From: Silicimonas sp.
Lineage (GTDB): Bacteria; Pseudomonadota; Alphaproteobacteria; Rhodobacterales; Rhodobacteraceae
Reading direction: 5' to 3'
Length of the DNA: 64,000 nt
Assembly: GCA_022819605.1 (NCBI GenBank)
Contig: JAJEGW010000182.1
Location: 62,001-126,000 of the forward strand
A model generated the notes under the pieces. That model was given only the letters and a program-made list of their open reading frames with translations, was not told the origin of the DNA and did no database searches. Every line of letters begins with the position of its first letter. Positions within the stretch are counted from its first letter, which is position 1. Below are positions 34,853-43,974 of the stretch, piece by piece. The position numbers and the translations under genes are program-made.

Positions 34853-37315
34853 ATGGTCGCTCTCTTTCGCTGGCTTACACGAATCGTTGCCGGGCTACTG
34901 GCGTTGGGACTGTTGCTTTCCGCGAGTGTGTACTGGCTCTTGTTTCGTTCGATTCCTGACTACTCGGAAACCCTGACGGTTGCAGGGATCACAGCTCCGG
35001 TGGAGATCGTGCGCGACAACGCAAGCGTTCCGCATATCTTTGGCGAAACCGACGAGGACGTGTTCTTCGGTCTCGGCCTTGCTCACGCCCAAGACAGGTT
35101 GTGGCAAATGTCCATGCTACGACGAACGGCCCAAGGACAGCTCTCGGAGATTTTCGGATCCCGTACGCTGCAGATCGACGAACTGATACGGAGGCTGGAC
35201 ATCTATTCTCAGGCGGCTGCCTCGTTTGAAGCGCAAGATGCCTACACGCGCCGGGCGCTAGAGGCATATGCTGCAGGGGTCAACGCCTGGCTGTCCGAAG
35301 TCAAATCCGGCACCCGAGGACGCGGGGCACCGGAATTCTGGTTGTTCGAACCCGTGATCGCACTCTGGCAACCCGCCGATTCGATCGTCATTGGAAAGTT
35401 GATGGCCTTGCGGCTTTCCGGACACCTTGGAGCGGAGGTGCTGCGCACGCAGATTTCCAACATACTGCCGGAGGCGCGCCTGCTTGATATCCTTCCCGAC
35501 ATACCCAATGACAGCATGACTGCCACGGCCGATTTTGCGACACTCTTTGGCACCAGCGTGCCTCGGCATGCAACGGCCTCTGCATCCGACATTCCGCTTT
35601 CACCCTTCGCAAGGCCCGGAACGGAAGGCGCATCGAACGCATGGGCAGCGGCGCCGGAAAGATCGGCAGCGGGCGGCACCCTTCTCGCAAACGACCCGCA
35701 TCTCGAACTCACGGCCCCGTCAATCTGGTACCTCGCGCGGCTTGAACTGGCCACAGGCGGCGTGATCGGCGGCACTATCCCCGGCATGCCAGTCGTGCTC
35801 ACTGGCCGGTCCGCGCGCCATGGCTGGGGTCTCACCTATGCTTATGCCGACGATCAGGACATTTTCCTAGAAAGGCTGAACCCCGACGAACCTGAAGAAG
35901 TTCTGACGCCTGACGGCTGGAAGCGGCTCGATTCGCGTCCGTCAATCATAAACGTGAAGAATTCAGAACCCGTGACCGTCACGTTGAGATGGAGCGAAAA
36001 CGGCCCGATCCTGTCCAACTCCAGCTACGATCTGGAATCCATCGTTCCGCCCGGCCATGTCGCCGCCCTTGCATGGACTGCATTGGGTGACGCCGACACG
36101 TCGGCGCAAGCGATGATGGGAATCATGCGGGCGGGAAACATAGACGAGGCAATCGCGGCAGGCGAGGATTTCGTTGCACCGCCGCAAAATCTCGTTGTCG
36201 CCGACCTTGAGGAGGTCGCGCTGAAGGTCATTGGTGCAATGCCACGAAGATCGGCCAGGAACCAGACCCAGGGTCGCATTCCGACACCCGGCTGGCATTC
36301 GGAAAATCGATGGTTGGGCATCCTCCCATACTCGACGAATCCGGAGTTCCGGAACCCGGCCAACGGCATCATCGGAAACACGAACAACAAGATGACGAAC
36401 CGGGCCTACCCTCTGCATGTCAGCTATCGCTGGGGTGACACGCAGAGGATACAGAGATGGCACCGCCTGATGGAAAACCGAAGGGTTCACACCCGCGAGA
36501 GTTTCATCGAGGCACAGCTTGACGCCGTATCGGTGACCGCGCGTACATTGCTGCCGTTGGTCGCGCGTGACCTCTGGTTCACGGGTGAAGCTGCGGAGAG
36601 CGGCACGGTCGAGCGCCTGCGCCGCGACGCCCTGAATCTCCTGGCCGACTGGAACGGCGAGATGAACGAGCACATCCCGGAACCGCTGATCTACGCGGCC
36701 TGGATGCAACGGCTGCAGGACAGGCTGATCAGGGATGAACTCGGCCCGCTCGCGGACAAGTTTCCGAACGCAGAGCCAATTTTTCTCGAACGCGTATTCC
36801 GGAACATCGACGGCGCAAGCGCGTGGTGCGACGTGATCCAGTCCGAGAGTGTGGAGACATGCGGGGAAGTCGCGCGACTCTCGCTTGACGATGCACTGGT
36901 CTGGATTGACGAGACCTATGGCCAGCCGCTGGAAACACTGCGCTGGGGTGACGCACATCAGGCCTCTCACAAGCATCCCGTACTGGGAGAAAGCGGCTGG
37001 CTGGCAGCCCTCGTGAACATCCGTCAGTCGACGTCGGGCGGAGACCATACGTTGCTTCGCGGACAGACTGTCGGCGTCGGGCCCGAGCCCTTTCTCAACC
37101 GCCGCGGAGCCGGATATCGTGGCGTGTACGACTTTGCCGATCCGGACAGTTCAGTCTTCGTGATATCCACCGGGCAATCCGGACACCCGCTGAGCCGCCA
37201 CTATGAAGATCTCGGAGAACTTTGGCGGCGTGGCGAGTACATCCCGATGGTGCTCGATCCGGAACTTGCCAGGGCCGGCTCGATCGGCACCACGTGGCTG
37301 CTGCCGAACGAGTGA
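34853..37315 (+). CDS. Penicillin acylase family amidohydrolase
   Basis: An 820-residue Ntn-hydrolase precursor. A membrane/signal segment (about 8-31) exports it. The alpha-chain signature is DNASVPHIFGETDEDVFFGLG and AHAQDRLWQMSMLRR; the autoprocessing site is GA followed by SNAW, making Ser261 the N-terminal nucleophile of the beta chain, with NDPHLEL and GNTNNKM later. Homologues hydrolyse penicillins, cephalosporins or acyl-homoserine lactones. Quorum quenching or lipid amide hydrolysis are both possible; nothing in the context decides. Confidence 0.9.
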   Translation: MVALFRWLTRIVAGLLALGLLLSASVYWLLFRSIPDYSETLTVAGITAPVEIVRDNASVPHIFGETDEDVFFGLGLAHAQDRLWQMSMLRRTAQGQLSEIFGSRTLQIDELIRRLDIYSQAAASFEAQDAYTRRALEAYAAGVNAWLSEVKSGTRGRGAPEFWLFEPVIALWQPADSIVIGKLMALRLSGHLGAEVLRTQISNILPEARLLDILPDIPNDSMTATADFATLFGTSVPRHATASASDIPLSPFARPGTEGASNAWAAAPERSAAGGTLLANDPHLELTAPSIWYLARLELATGGVIGGTIPGMPVVLTGRSARHGWGLTYAYADDQDIFLERLNPDEPEEVLTPDGWKRLDSRPSIINVKNSEPVTVTLRWSENGPILSNSSYDLESIVPPGHVAALAWTALGDADTSAQAMMGIMRAGNIDEAIAAGEDFVAPPQNLVVADLEEVALKVIGAMPRRSARNQTQGRIPTPGWHSENRWLGILPYSTNPEFRNPANGIIGNTNNKMTNRAYPLHVSYRWGDTQRIQRWHRLMENRRVHTRESFIEAQLDAVSVTARTLLPLVARDLWFTGEAAESGTVERLRRDALNLLADWNGEMNEHIPEPLIYAAWMQRLQDRLIRDELGPLADKFPNAEPIFLERVFRNIDGASAWCDVIQSESVETCGEVARLSLDDALVWIDETYGQPLETLRWGDAHQASHKHPVLGESGWLAALVNIRQSTSGGDHTLLRGQTVGVGPEPFLNRRGAGYRGVYDFADPDSSVFVISTGQSGHPLSRHYEDLGELWRRGEYIPMVLDPELARAGSIGTTWLLPNE

Positions 37316-37327
37316 GGATGCTGCCAT

Positions 37328-38605
37328 CTAAAGCCTCGAATAGCGACTGGATTGTGACGGGGTCCAGTTCACCTCGATCTGGCAGCCCGTCTCGTTCTCG
37401 ATCTCTCCTACCACGACTCGCTGTTCATAAAGCCATGCGCGCTTTCGTCCTTCCTGATGCGTGATCTCGATCACTGCGCGGCTTCGCCCGACATCAAGTG
37501 CGGCCTCGATGCGTTCCAGCAATGGCGCGGTCCCGACCGCATTCAGGGCGGAGATCATCACTGCGTTTTCTCTGCGTGACGCAATCGTCTCCAGCGAACA
37601 CCGTGCATCCCCGTCAAGGCGATCGATCTTGTTCCAGACCTCAATCACGACGCTCCCCTGGCCGACACCCAGATCTTCCAGGATTGCGAGCACATCTCTT
37701 TGCTGCTCCTCGGTTTCGGGATGGGAAATGTCTCGGACATGCAGGATGACATCGGCCGCCGGAACCTCTTCAAGGGTCGCGCGAAACGCCGCCACGAGCT
37801 GCGTTGGCAGATCGGAAATGAAGCCGACCGTGTCAGACAGAATCACGTCCTGTCCCGAATTGGGCAGCCTCAGCGCGCGCATGGTCGGATCCAGCGTCGC
37901 AAAGAGCATGTCCTTCACCAGCACGCCTGCCCCGGTCAATCGGTTGAAGATCGTCGACTTGCCTGCATTCGTGTAACCTACGAGCGTCAAGACAGGATAC
38001 GGGATCCTTGCACGGGCCGTCCTGTGCAAGCCTCGCGTCTTGGCGACCTTTCCCAGTTGACGCCTCAAGCGCACCAATTGCTCGTCGATGGCTCGACGGT
38101 CGGCTTCAATCTGGGTCTCTCCGGGACCACCCACGAATCCCAGGCCTCCCCGCTGGCGCTCGAGGTGCGTCCAAGCCCGGACCAGCCGTGTCCGCTGATA
38201 GGACAGCGCAGCCATTTCGACCTGCAGCACGCCCTCGCGCGTCACCGCACGATCCGAGAAAATCTCAAGAATCAGTCCCGTGCGGTCCAGGAGCTTGACC
38301 TTCCACTCCCGCTCCAGGTTTCGCTGCTGCACGGGACTCACCTGCCCGTCCACGAGAACCAGCTCTACCTGTCGAGCCTCGACAAGCGCGCGTATTTCCT
38401 CAACCTTGCCCTTTCCGAACAGCATGCCGGGAGCAACGCGCGAAAGCCGCACCAGTTCCGCGCCGACGAGCGCAACCCCAGGCAACGCCGCCGCGAGCGA
38501 AACGGCTTCTTCAAGTGCCGAGGCCGGATCACGCCGTCGTCCCAGGCCCGAAATGTCTGGATGAAGCATGAGGGCGCGCACGCCCCCAGCGTCGTGATTC
38601 CTCAC
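37328..38605 (-). CDS. hflX: GTPase HflX
   Basis: A 425-residue ribosome-binding GTPase that rescues stalled ribosomes. The HflX N-terminal domain holds [12 protein letters not shown] and a glycine-rich [15 protein letters not shown] linker; the G1 loop is GYTNAGKST (210-218), followed by DTVGFI and NKID. The start is GTG, overlapping the hfq stop as GTGA, so translation is coupled to hfq. Confidence 0.95.
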   Translation of the reverse strand: MRNHDAGGVRALMLHPDISGLGRRRDPASALEEAVSLAAALPGVALVGAELVRLSRVAPGMLFGKGKVEEIRALVEARQVELVLVDGQVSPVQQRNLEREWKVKLLDRTGLILEIFSDRAVTREGVLQVEMAALSYQRTRLVRAWTHLERQRGGLGFVGGPGETQIEADRRAIDEQLVRLRRQLGKVAKTRGLHRTARARIPYPVLTLVGYTNAGKSTIFNRLTGAGVLVKDMLFATLDPTMRALRLPNSGQDVILSDTVGFISDLPTQLVAAFRATLEEVPAADVILHVRDISHPETEEQQRDVLAILEDLGVGQGSVVIEVWNKIDRLDGDARCSLETIASRRENAVMISALNAVGTAPLLERIEAALDVGRSRAVIEITHQEGRKRAWLYEQRVVVGEIENETGCQIEVNWTPSQSSRYSRL

Positions 38606-38847
38606 TCTTGTCCTTGTCCTTCACCGTCATAGAGTGAAATGGGCTGAGCCGGCATAATTGTCGAAATAGCATGCTTGTAGACAAGTTGAGACTGGCCGTC
38701 ACGCCGCAGCAGGACGCAAAAGTTGTCAAACCACGTGATGACGCCCTGCAGCTTTACGCCGTTGATCAGGAATACCGTCACGGAAATCTTCGACTTCCTG
38801 ATGTGGTTCAAAAACACATCTTGCAAGTTTTGTCTGTCTGTAGCCAT
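38602..38847 (-). CDS. hfq: RNA chaperone Hfq
   Basis: An 81-residue Sm-like protein. Sm1 is visible as [21 protein letters not shown], shortened here in the middle of the domain, and Sm2 as YKHAISTI. Forms the hexamer that pairs small RNAs with mRNAs. Order trkH-hfq-hflX is the one expected in Rhodobacterales. Confidence 0.97.
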   Translation of the reverse strand: MATDRQNLQDVFLNHIRKSKISVTVFLINGVKLQGVITWFDNFCVLLRRDGQSQLVYKHAISTIMPAQPISLYDGEGQGQE

Positions 38848-38981
38848 GGATCACAGCCTCTTCTTTTTTTGCGGTCGTTTCTCCGACCTGTCGCAAGTTT
38901 TGGCGTCCAATATGGGGTTCCGAGAGGTCCATGACCACCCCAATTGCGCGGAATCATCCAATTAATCTATTCGGTAAGCGC

Positions 38982-40487
38982 CTATCTCCAGAAATCCGGG
39001 TTCAGGAGCGCGATCAAGGCAAGCGTTTCCAGCCGGCCCAAAACCATTGCCGCGCACAGGAGACCCAATGCAGCATCGCCGAGATTGGTCAGTTCCATCG
39101 GCGTGCTGCCGGCAATCTCGATCAGCGGACCCGTTGTCGAAAGCGCCGCGACCGTCAGTACCAGGGATTCCTCGAGACCTAGCCCTCCGATCAAGGCAAA
39201 CCCGGTCATCACCACGGAACACGACAGTGCAAAGAGCATGCAGAACACCCAGGCGGCATAAGCGCCCTGCCGCCTGAATCGACGTCCCTGCCGGCCTTGA
39301 CCGCCGATCGAGGAAGGTTGGACCAACTTCTCCATCTCACGCACACCGTGCTGATAGAGCGCATAGACCCGCAGGAGTTTCACGCCGCCGGCGGTTGTTG
39401 CCACGCCACCTCCCAGCAGGGCCAGCCCGAGGAGCAGGACACCTGGTGCATTCAGGCCTGACGATAGCCGGGCCACGTTCCACTCCTCCGCGACAAATCC
39501 CGTGGTCGTCAGAAACGATGCTACCGTGAAGAGCGCCCCCCAGAGCGCGCGCAAGCCCCCGGACAATGTCATGCCGGCTTCCGTCTCGAAGCTCGCGATC
39601 CAGTTCCACAGGAACAGCAAGGCAGCGGCCGCCAGCACGAGAAGGAATCCAAGCCGCAATTCAGGATCATCCAGAAGGCTTCGCCAACCACGTGGCCGCT
39701 CTTCGCGTGCAAATGTGAGCCGCGACAAGGCGAAAACAAGAAATATCAGGATGATGAATTCACCCAATGGACCGGCTTCGCTTCCTTTCATGCCTCCGAC
39801 CGGCGAGATTCCAGATGTCGCCATTGTGGACATGGCATGGCAGAGCGCCACAAACGCGCTGTCGCCCGCGAGGTACAACAAAAGCCAGAGCACCAGCGTC
39901 AGGCCGCCATAGACCGGGAAGAGCCGCAATGCATAGCGCCGCAAGCGCAGCGATGGGTTGGCCGAAGGACTCGCCAGCTGGCCTTGCTGCCCTATTTCGG
40001 TGCCGGACGTGACTTCGAATCCGCCAAGGCTCAAGGGGGCCAGGATTGCGATGGCGACGACCCAGATGAAGAACCCTCCCATCCAGCCGACCTGCGCCCG
40101 CCAGAGATGAACCGACGGTGGCAGGGTTTCCGGATCCAGAATGTTCAGCCCCGTCGTCGTCAGGCTGGAAACCATCTCGACATACGCATCGACAAACGCC
40201 GTGCCGGGGGCGGCTTCCGAAAGCGGCACGGCCAGCATCACGGGAAGCAGCACCATGCTACCGACGATGGAAATCAGGTGGCTGCGTCCGTAGCTCCGAA
40301 TTCGCATGCCGCTCATTGCCAGTGCCACCATCAGGAACAGGAGACCGGACAGAAGGGCAGCATAGAAAAACGCCCTCGACGTGAGGTGATCGTCGAGGGC
40401 CAGGGCATGCGCCGCAGGCAACAGCATCGAGATTCCGGCAAGCCCCATCAGGCTCACGATGAACGGCTCATCGCCAAGCCGAAGCAT
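38982..40487 (-). CDS. trkH: Potassium uptake protein TrkH
   Basis: A 501-residue integral membrane channel subunit with repeated M1-P-M2-like units, including SLTTTGLN, STMATSGISP, FLTTTGF and ALSTTGP filter segments, one per repeat. It conducts potassium under control of TrkA. Its ATG overlaps the trkA stop as TGATG, so the two are translationally coupled. Confidence 0.94.
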   Translation of the reverse strand: MLRLGDEPFIVSLMGLAGISMLLPAAHALALDDHLTSRAFFYAALLSGLLFLMVALAMSGMRIRSYGRSHLISIVGSMVLLPVMLAVPLSEAAPGTAFVDAYVEMVSSLTTTGLNILDPETLPPSVHLWRAQVGWMGGFFIWVVAIAILAPLSLGGFEVTSGTEIGQQGQLASPSANPSLRLRRYALRLFPVYGGLTLVLWLLLYLAGDSAFVALCHAMSTMATSGISPVGGMKGSEAGPLGEFIILIFLVFALSRLTFAREERPRGWRSLLDDPELRLGFLLVLAAAALLFLWNWIASFETEAGMTLSGGLRALWGALFTVASFLTTTGFVAEEWNVARLSSGLNAPGVLLLGLALLGGGVATTAGGVKLLRVYALYQHGVREMEKLVQPSSIGGQGRQGRRFRRQGAYAAWVFCMLFALSCSVVMTGFALIGGLGLEESLVLTVAALSTTGPLIEIAGSTPMELTNLGDAALGLLCAAMVLGRLETLALIALLNPDFWR

Positions 40488-41866
40488 CAGAAAAAGTCGA
40501 TCGAGACCTGGAACAGGCGCTCAACCTCAGGCACGTCGCCCGCAAGCGCGAAGACCACGATCACGTCGCCCTCATCAATGCGCGTCGAGCCCGTCGGCTT
40601 CTCCATTCTGCCGCTCTTCTCGACGGCTCCCACGATCACCCCGTCCGGGAACTCGATATCGCGGATAAACCTTCCGGAAAGCGAAGAGGTCGACAGGATC
40701 GGAGCCTCAATCACTTCGGCTTCGGCATCCCCGATGGAATAGACGCTCCGGACCTGGCCACCATGGCGAACGTGACGCAGGATCGAACTGACGGTCGTCG
40801 CGCGTGGATTGATGTAGGCATCTATCGACAAGGGATCCATCAACGGAATCAGCGTTGGATCATTGACGAGAGCGATGGCAAACGGACACCCGGCCTGCTT
40901 GGCTCGCACAGAAGCCAGGAGATTGGTATTGTCGTCGTCGGTCACCGCGAGGATCGCGTCGGCACGCTCGATTCCAGCCTCCGCCAAGAGTTCCGAATTC
41001 ATGCCGTCACCGTGCAGAACGATTGTGCGTTCCAGAGCATCGGCTGCGCTCTCGGCATTTGCGAGGTCCTTTTCGACAACGCGTACGTGCTGACGTTCGG
41101 CTCGCCTTTCCAGCGCTTCGGCTACTGCCAATCCGACATTCCCGCCACCGAGAATCACGACGTGCTCCTGTCGCTGCACCTTCTTGCCGAAAATCCCCAA
41201 GATGCGCGCAATGTCATCAAAGTGCGTCATGACATGGACCTGATCGCCGGCAAAGAGCTGGTCACCCGGACTGGGCGCAAAGAGCCTGCCGCTTCGCCTG
41301 ATGGCCACGACAATAGCCCTCAAGGTCGAAAACAAGTCGGTCAATTGCCTGAGCGGCGTGTCCAGAACCGGGCAGTCCTCGTCCAGCTGGATTCCGAGCA
41401 ACTGTGCGGTCCCGCCAAGGAAGACGCCCGTGTCGAATGCCGATGGCACGTTCAGACGTCGCAGGGCCGCTTCCGCAACTTCGCGTTCCGGGCTGATGAC
41501 CACATCGATCGGCATGTGATCCTTGCGAAAGAGGTCGGAATAGATCTCCGCGTGATAGCTTTGTGCACGCAGGCGCGCGATCTTGCGCCGCACATTGAAA
41601 ATCGAATGGGCCACCTGACAGGTAACCATGTTCACTTCGTCGGAATGCGTGGCCGCGATGATCATTTCCGCATCCCGCGCCCCGGCGCGCTGCAAGACGT
41701 CGGGATAGCTGGCATGTCCGGCAACGCCCTGGACATCCAGGGTGTCCGTCGCCCTGCGCACAAGGTCCGGGTTCTTGTCGACAATGGTCACGTCGTTTTT
41801 CTCGCCCGAAAGATGCCGCGCGATCTGCCAGCCGACCTGACCTGCGCCGCAGATGATGACCTTCAT
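40487..41866 (-). CDS. trkA: Trk potassium system NAD-binding protein TrkA
   Basis: A 459-residue cytoplasmic gating protein with two RCK repeats. The first Rossmann motif MKVIICGAGQVGWQIARHL starts the protein and the second is HVVILGGGNVGLAVAEAL near residue 235. Each is followed by an RCK_C domain. ATG 41866 is used; the frame is open 21 codons upstream but the conserved fold begins at this Met. In related genomes ntrX lies directly upstream; here it is about 21 kb away. Confidence 0.95.
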   Translation of the reverse strand: MKVIICGAGQVGWQIARHLSGEKNDVTIVDKNPDLVRRATDTLDVQGVAGHASYPDVLQRAGARDAEMIIAATHSDEVNMVTCQVAHSIFNVRRKIARLRAQSYHAEIYSDLFRKDHMPIDVVISPEREVAEAALRRLNVPSAFDTGVFLGGTAQLLGIQLDEDCPVLDTPLRQLTDLFSTLRAIVVAIRRSGRLFAPSPGDQLFAGDQVHVMTHFDDIARILGIFGKKVQRQEHVVILGGGNVGLAVAEALERRAERQHVRVVEKDLANAESAADALERTIVLHGDGMNSELLAEAGIERADAILAVTDDDNTNLLASVRAKQAGCPFAIALVNDPTLIPLMDPLSIDAYINPRATTVSSILRHVRHGGQVRSVYSIGDAEAEVIEAPILSTSSLSGRFIRDIEFPDGVIVGAVEKSGRMEKPTGSTRIDEGDVIVVFALAGDVPEVERLFQVSIDFF

Positions 41867-43026
41867 CTGTCCACCCCGCAGGAAACTGCGCCGTTCGAGG
41901 TAGGGATGAATGCGCGGTCCGCGCCGCAATCGAAGTCGCCAAGGCTTCTTCGGTGATGGAGACCGATGCCGGACTCCCCGAGTACAACCTGACCGCCAGC
42001 GTAACGCTCCGCCCCATTTCGTGCCTTATTCGGCGTGCTCACAAACGAATCTTCGAGTGGCCGAAACCGAGGCAGCGTTCCAAGGCAGGCACTGAATGCA
42101 TGTTGACGGGAAGGTTGGATGGAAGCCTCCTTTTTCGTGCGGATCAGCATGGGCTTTCAGGACTTTTGCCTTCCAAGCCTCTCCCTTCCGGGCGAGGTCG
42201 CTTACGGAAAAGCCTCATGGCCATTCCGGTGGCAATTTTCTGGCACGCGCAACGGAGGTGTTCAAGATGCAGCAAGACCAATTGACGTGCAAACCAATTC
42301 CGGCTGGCCTATCGGCGCGCCATCCCGCCATTGAAACCTCGGTCTAAGTCAAGGATTCGACCGAATCCGGCAAGAAGTGAACTGGCAGCGGCTAGATTGT
42401 CCGCCATGCTTGCCTTGTTGATTGAGCGCATTTTAGCCGAATCAGAGAAGGACCCGACCCAAGTAGACGTCGGCACCGGACGCGGCGAATTCACGCTGCG
42501 TGCCCAATGCGTCAATTGCCGAAATCGTCGACAGAGCGGATAGAACCATCAGGCGAGCGAAATTCCGGCGTTGGTGGATTCCGGACGAATCTTGTCTTGG
42601 TGTCGGCAATCTTCGCCATACTGCCTTAGTGTCAGCGTTCCCCCCGTCGTCAGGCCGACCGCCGCATAGGCAGCGTTGATCAGCGCACTACCCATGCAGG
42701 TCGCTTCGGTATTGCACTGTCTTGCAACCAGCGGGTCCGATCGAAATCGTAAATTACCGTCTCTGCGATCGCACCGGTTGAAATGTCACGTAGCCCGCCC
42801 CAGGCGCGGTGTGATCCTGTCTAACGATCCGCTCTTGCTCGATCTGCTCAACTTTCCCGCCTCTCATCCTATTCTGTGACTCTTCCAAATGCGGATCGAT
42901 CCATTCTGTTGAAGTCGCCATGCTGGAAGCCAGTTGAAGGCAACAGTTTGAACAAATTCCCCTTCCCCCCTGAATTGCGTCGCACGATTGGCGCAAGTGA
43001 TTTCAAGCAGTGATGACCCGTGCCGA
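41867..43026. other. Gene-poor left edge of the inserted island
   Basis: Over 1.1 kb with no intact gene. Short frames on both strands lack ribosome sites and family features. A possible decayed sugar-kinase tail lies at about 42549-42774 on the minus strand. Confidence 0.5.
42549..42774 (-). pseudogene. Possible C-terminal remnant of an FGGY-type sugar kinase
   Basis: One minus frame reads SDPLVARQCNTEATCMGSAL then INAAYAAVGLTTGG, resembling the AD..G.PV....E..ALGAA..A..AVG tail of FGGY kinases; a neighbouring frame upstream reads DRTRWLQDSA, compatible with the preceding W.Q element after a frameshift. No ATP-binding part survives. The match is short and by eye, so this is a weak call. Confidence 0.28.
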
Positions 43027-43074
43027 TTGGACAGACCCAGCTTTTTTCGATAATGCACTGCACACGCGTGCAGT
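43027..43074 (+). promoter_or_regulatory. Promoter with LacI-type operator, copy 1
   Basis: TTGGAC (43027-43032), 16 bases, GATAAT (43049-43054) form a good sigma-70 promoter. Immediately after the -10 lies ACTGCAC-ACGC-GTGCAGT (43057-43074), perfect 7-bp arms around a 4-bp centre. The same core recurs at 49447 and 51793. It points to the right, towards a decayed LacI gene and the DUF5054 gene. Confidence 0.65.
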
Positions 43075-43147
43075 CTGGCCAATTCTAGTGAGAGGGTTGC
43101 TCCACATGCGCATTGTGGCGGTCTTTGGGCGCGCAGCCGTCGGCCGT

Positions 43148-43474
43148 CTAGCCGACGACATCGTCGTGCGGCCCGAACTGGATGCCGACGGCAATGGCGC
43201 CGATACCGCTCATCACACTGTACCACCCCGAACGTGCCCGGTATCGGACCCGCTCGCCGTGCGGAAGACGTCCATCGTCCGGATGATGCATCGCGACCGT
43301 CGCCTCCGAGCGGTGGAACTCCTCCGCCTTTGTCACCGGCTCGACCAACGAAAAACCAAGTTCTCGATACGGCCACAAGCCGGAACTGTCGGGGAAATCC
43401 GGCGGACAGCCAGTGCGCGGGACAAATATCATCGCCTCCGCGCTTGGCAGACGCACGCCTGCATCCTCAGCCAA
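43148..43474 (-). CDS. Unrecognised ORF fragment
   Basis: A minus frame that, with its upstream extension to about 43540, has protein-like composition (LALCLAEDAGVRLPSAEAM, WPYRELGFSLVEPV, ATVAMHHPDDGRLPHGERV) while the overlapping plus frame is Arg-rich and looks like a shadow. No clear start or ribosome site exists and I do not recognise a family. It could be a fragment of a lost gene. Confidence 0.25.
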   Translation of the reverse strand: MAEDAGVRLPSAEAMIFVPRTGCPPDFPDSSGLWPYRELGFSLVEPVTKAEEFHRSEATVAMHHPDDGRLPHGERVRYRARSGWYSVMSGIGAIAVGIQFGPHDDVVG

Positions 43475-43684
43475 GCACAGAGCGAGTTTGCGGGCCGACG
43501 TCGGACACGGCCTGCCCCCGCGACCGAGCCAGTTCTCCCTGACATAGAGTTCGAAGGCCAGCGCGATTCAGGTCAACTCTACACCGCTGCGGCTAGTGCC
43601 GAACCACTCCACTGCCTCCATCGAGTCATGACGCATGCCAAGCAGCATGCCTGCAGGACTCGCACGGACTTCAGTCCGGAGTCT

Positions 43685-43948
43685 AAAGATGTCTGCGCAT
43701 TACGCGCATTGTACGTGTTTCGGCATGGCTTGGGCGTTTCGGTTCCAGGAGGCGACAAATTGATTGGGTTCGACAACAGCAAACAGTCTGGATTGAAGCG
43801 CTACGATCTTGTGACCGTCGATCTTGATAGCGTCGAGCGAGTGAGGCCCTTGGTCCGTCTCATTCGGGATCGGTTGGAATATCCTGCAGCGTCATCTTTT
43901 TTTGAACGGATCGAAGCCAAACTGATCGCTCGCGGGACCGTTGCCTGA
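43685..43948 (+). pseudogene. C-terminal remnant of a LacI-family regulator
   Basis: Residues reading KDVCALRALYVFRHGLGVSV, then LIGFDNSKQSG and YDLVTVDLDSVERV, and a final KLIARGTVA match the last third of LacI regulators (VPEDV..IGFDD..., L.TV..D, L..RGT). No helix-turn-helix coding sequence is found upstream. The gene lies downstream of operator copy 1, suggesting it once was autoregulated. The intact LacI at 50686 is a different sequence. Confidence 0.6.
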
Positions 43949-43974
43949 GCAGGTATCTAAAGGAGTAGCCGACC

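Noticed and set aside
43660-43725. Short palindromes such as CGGACT-TC-AGTCCG
   Set aside because: They lie inside or just before the LacI remnant, are not near a promoter, and do not recur elsewhere in the window.
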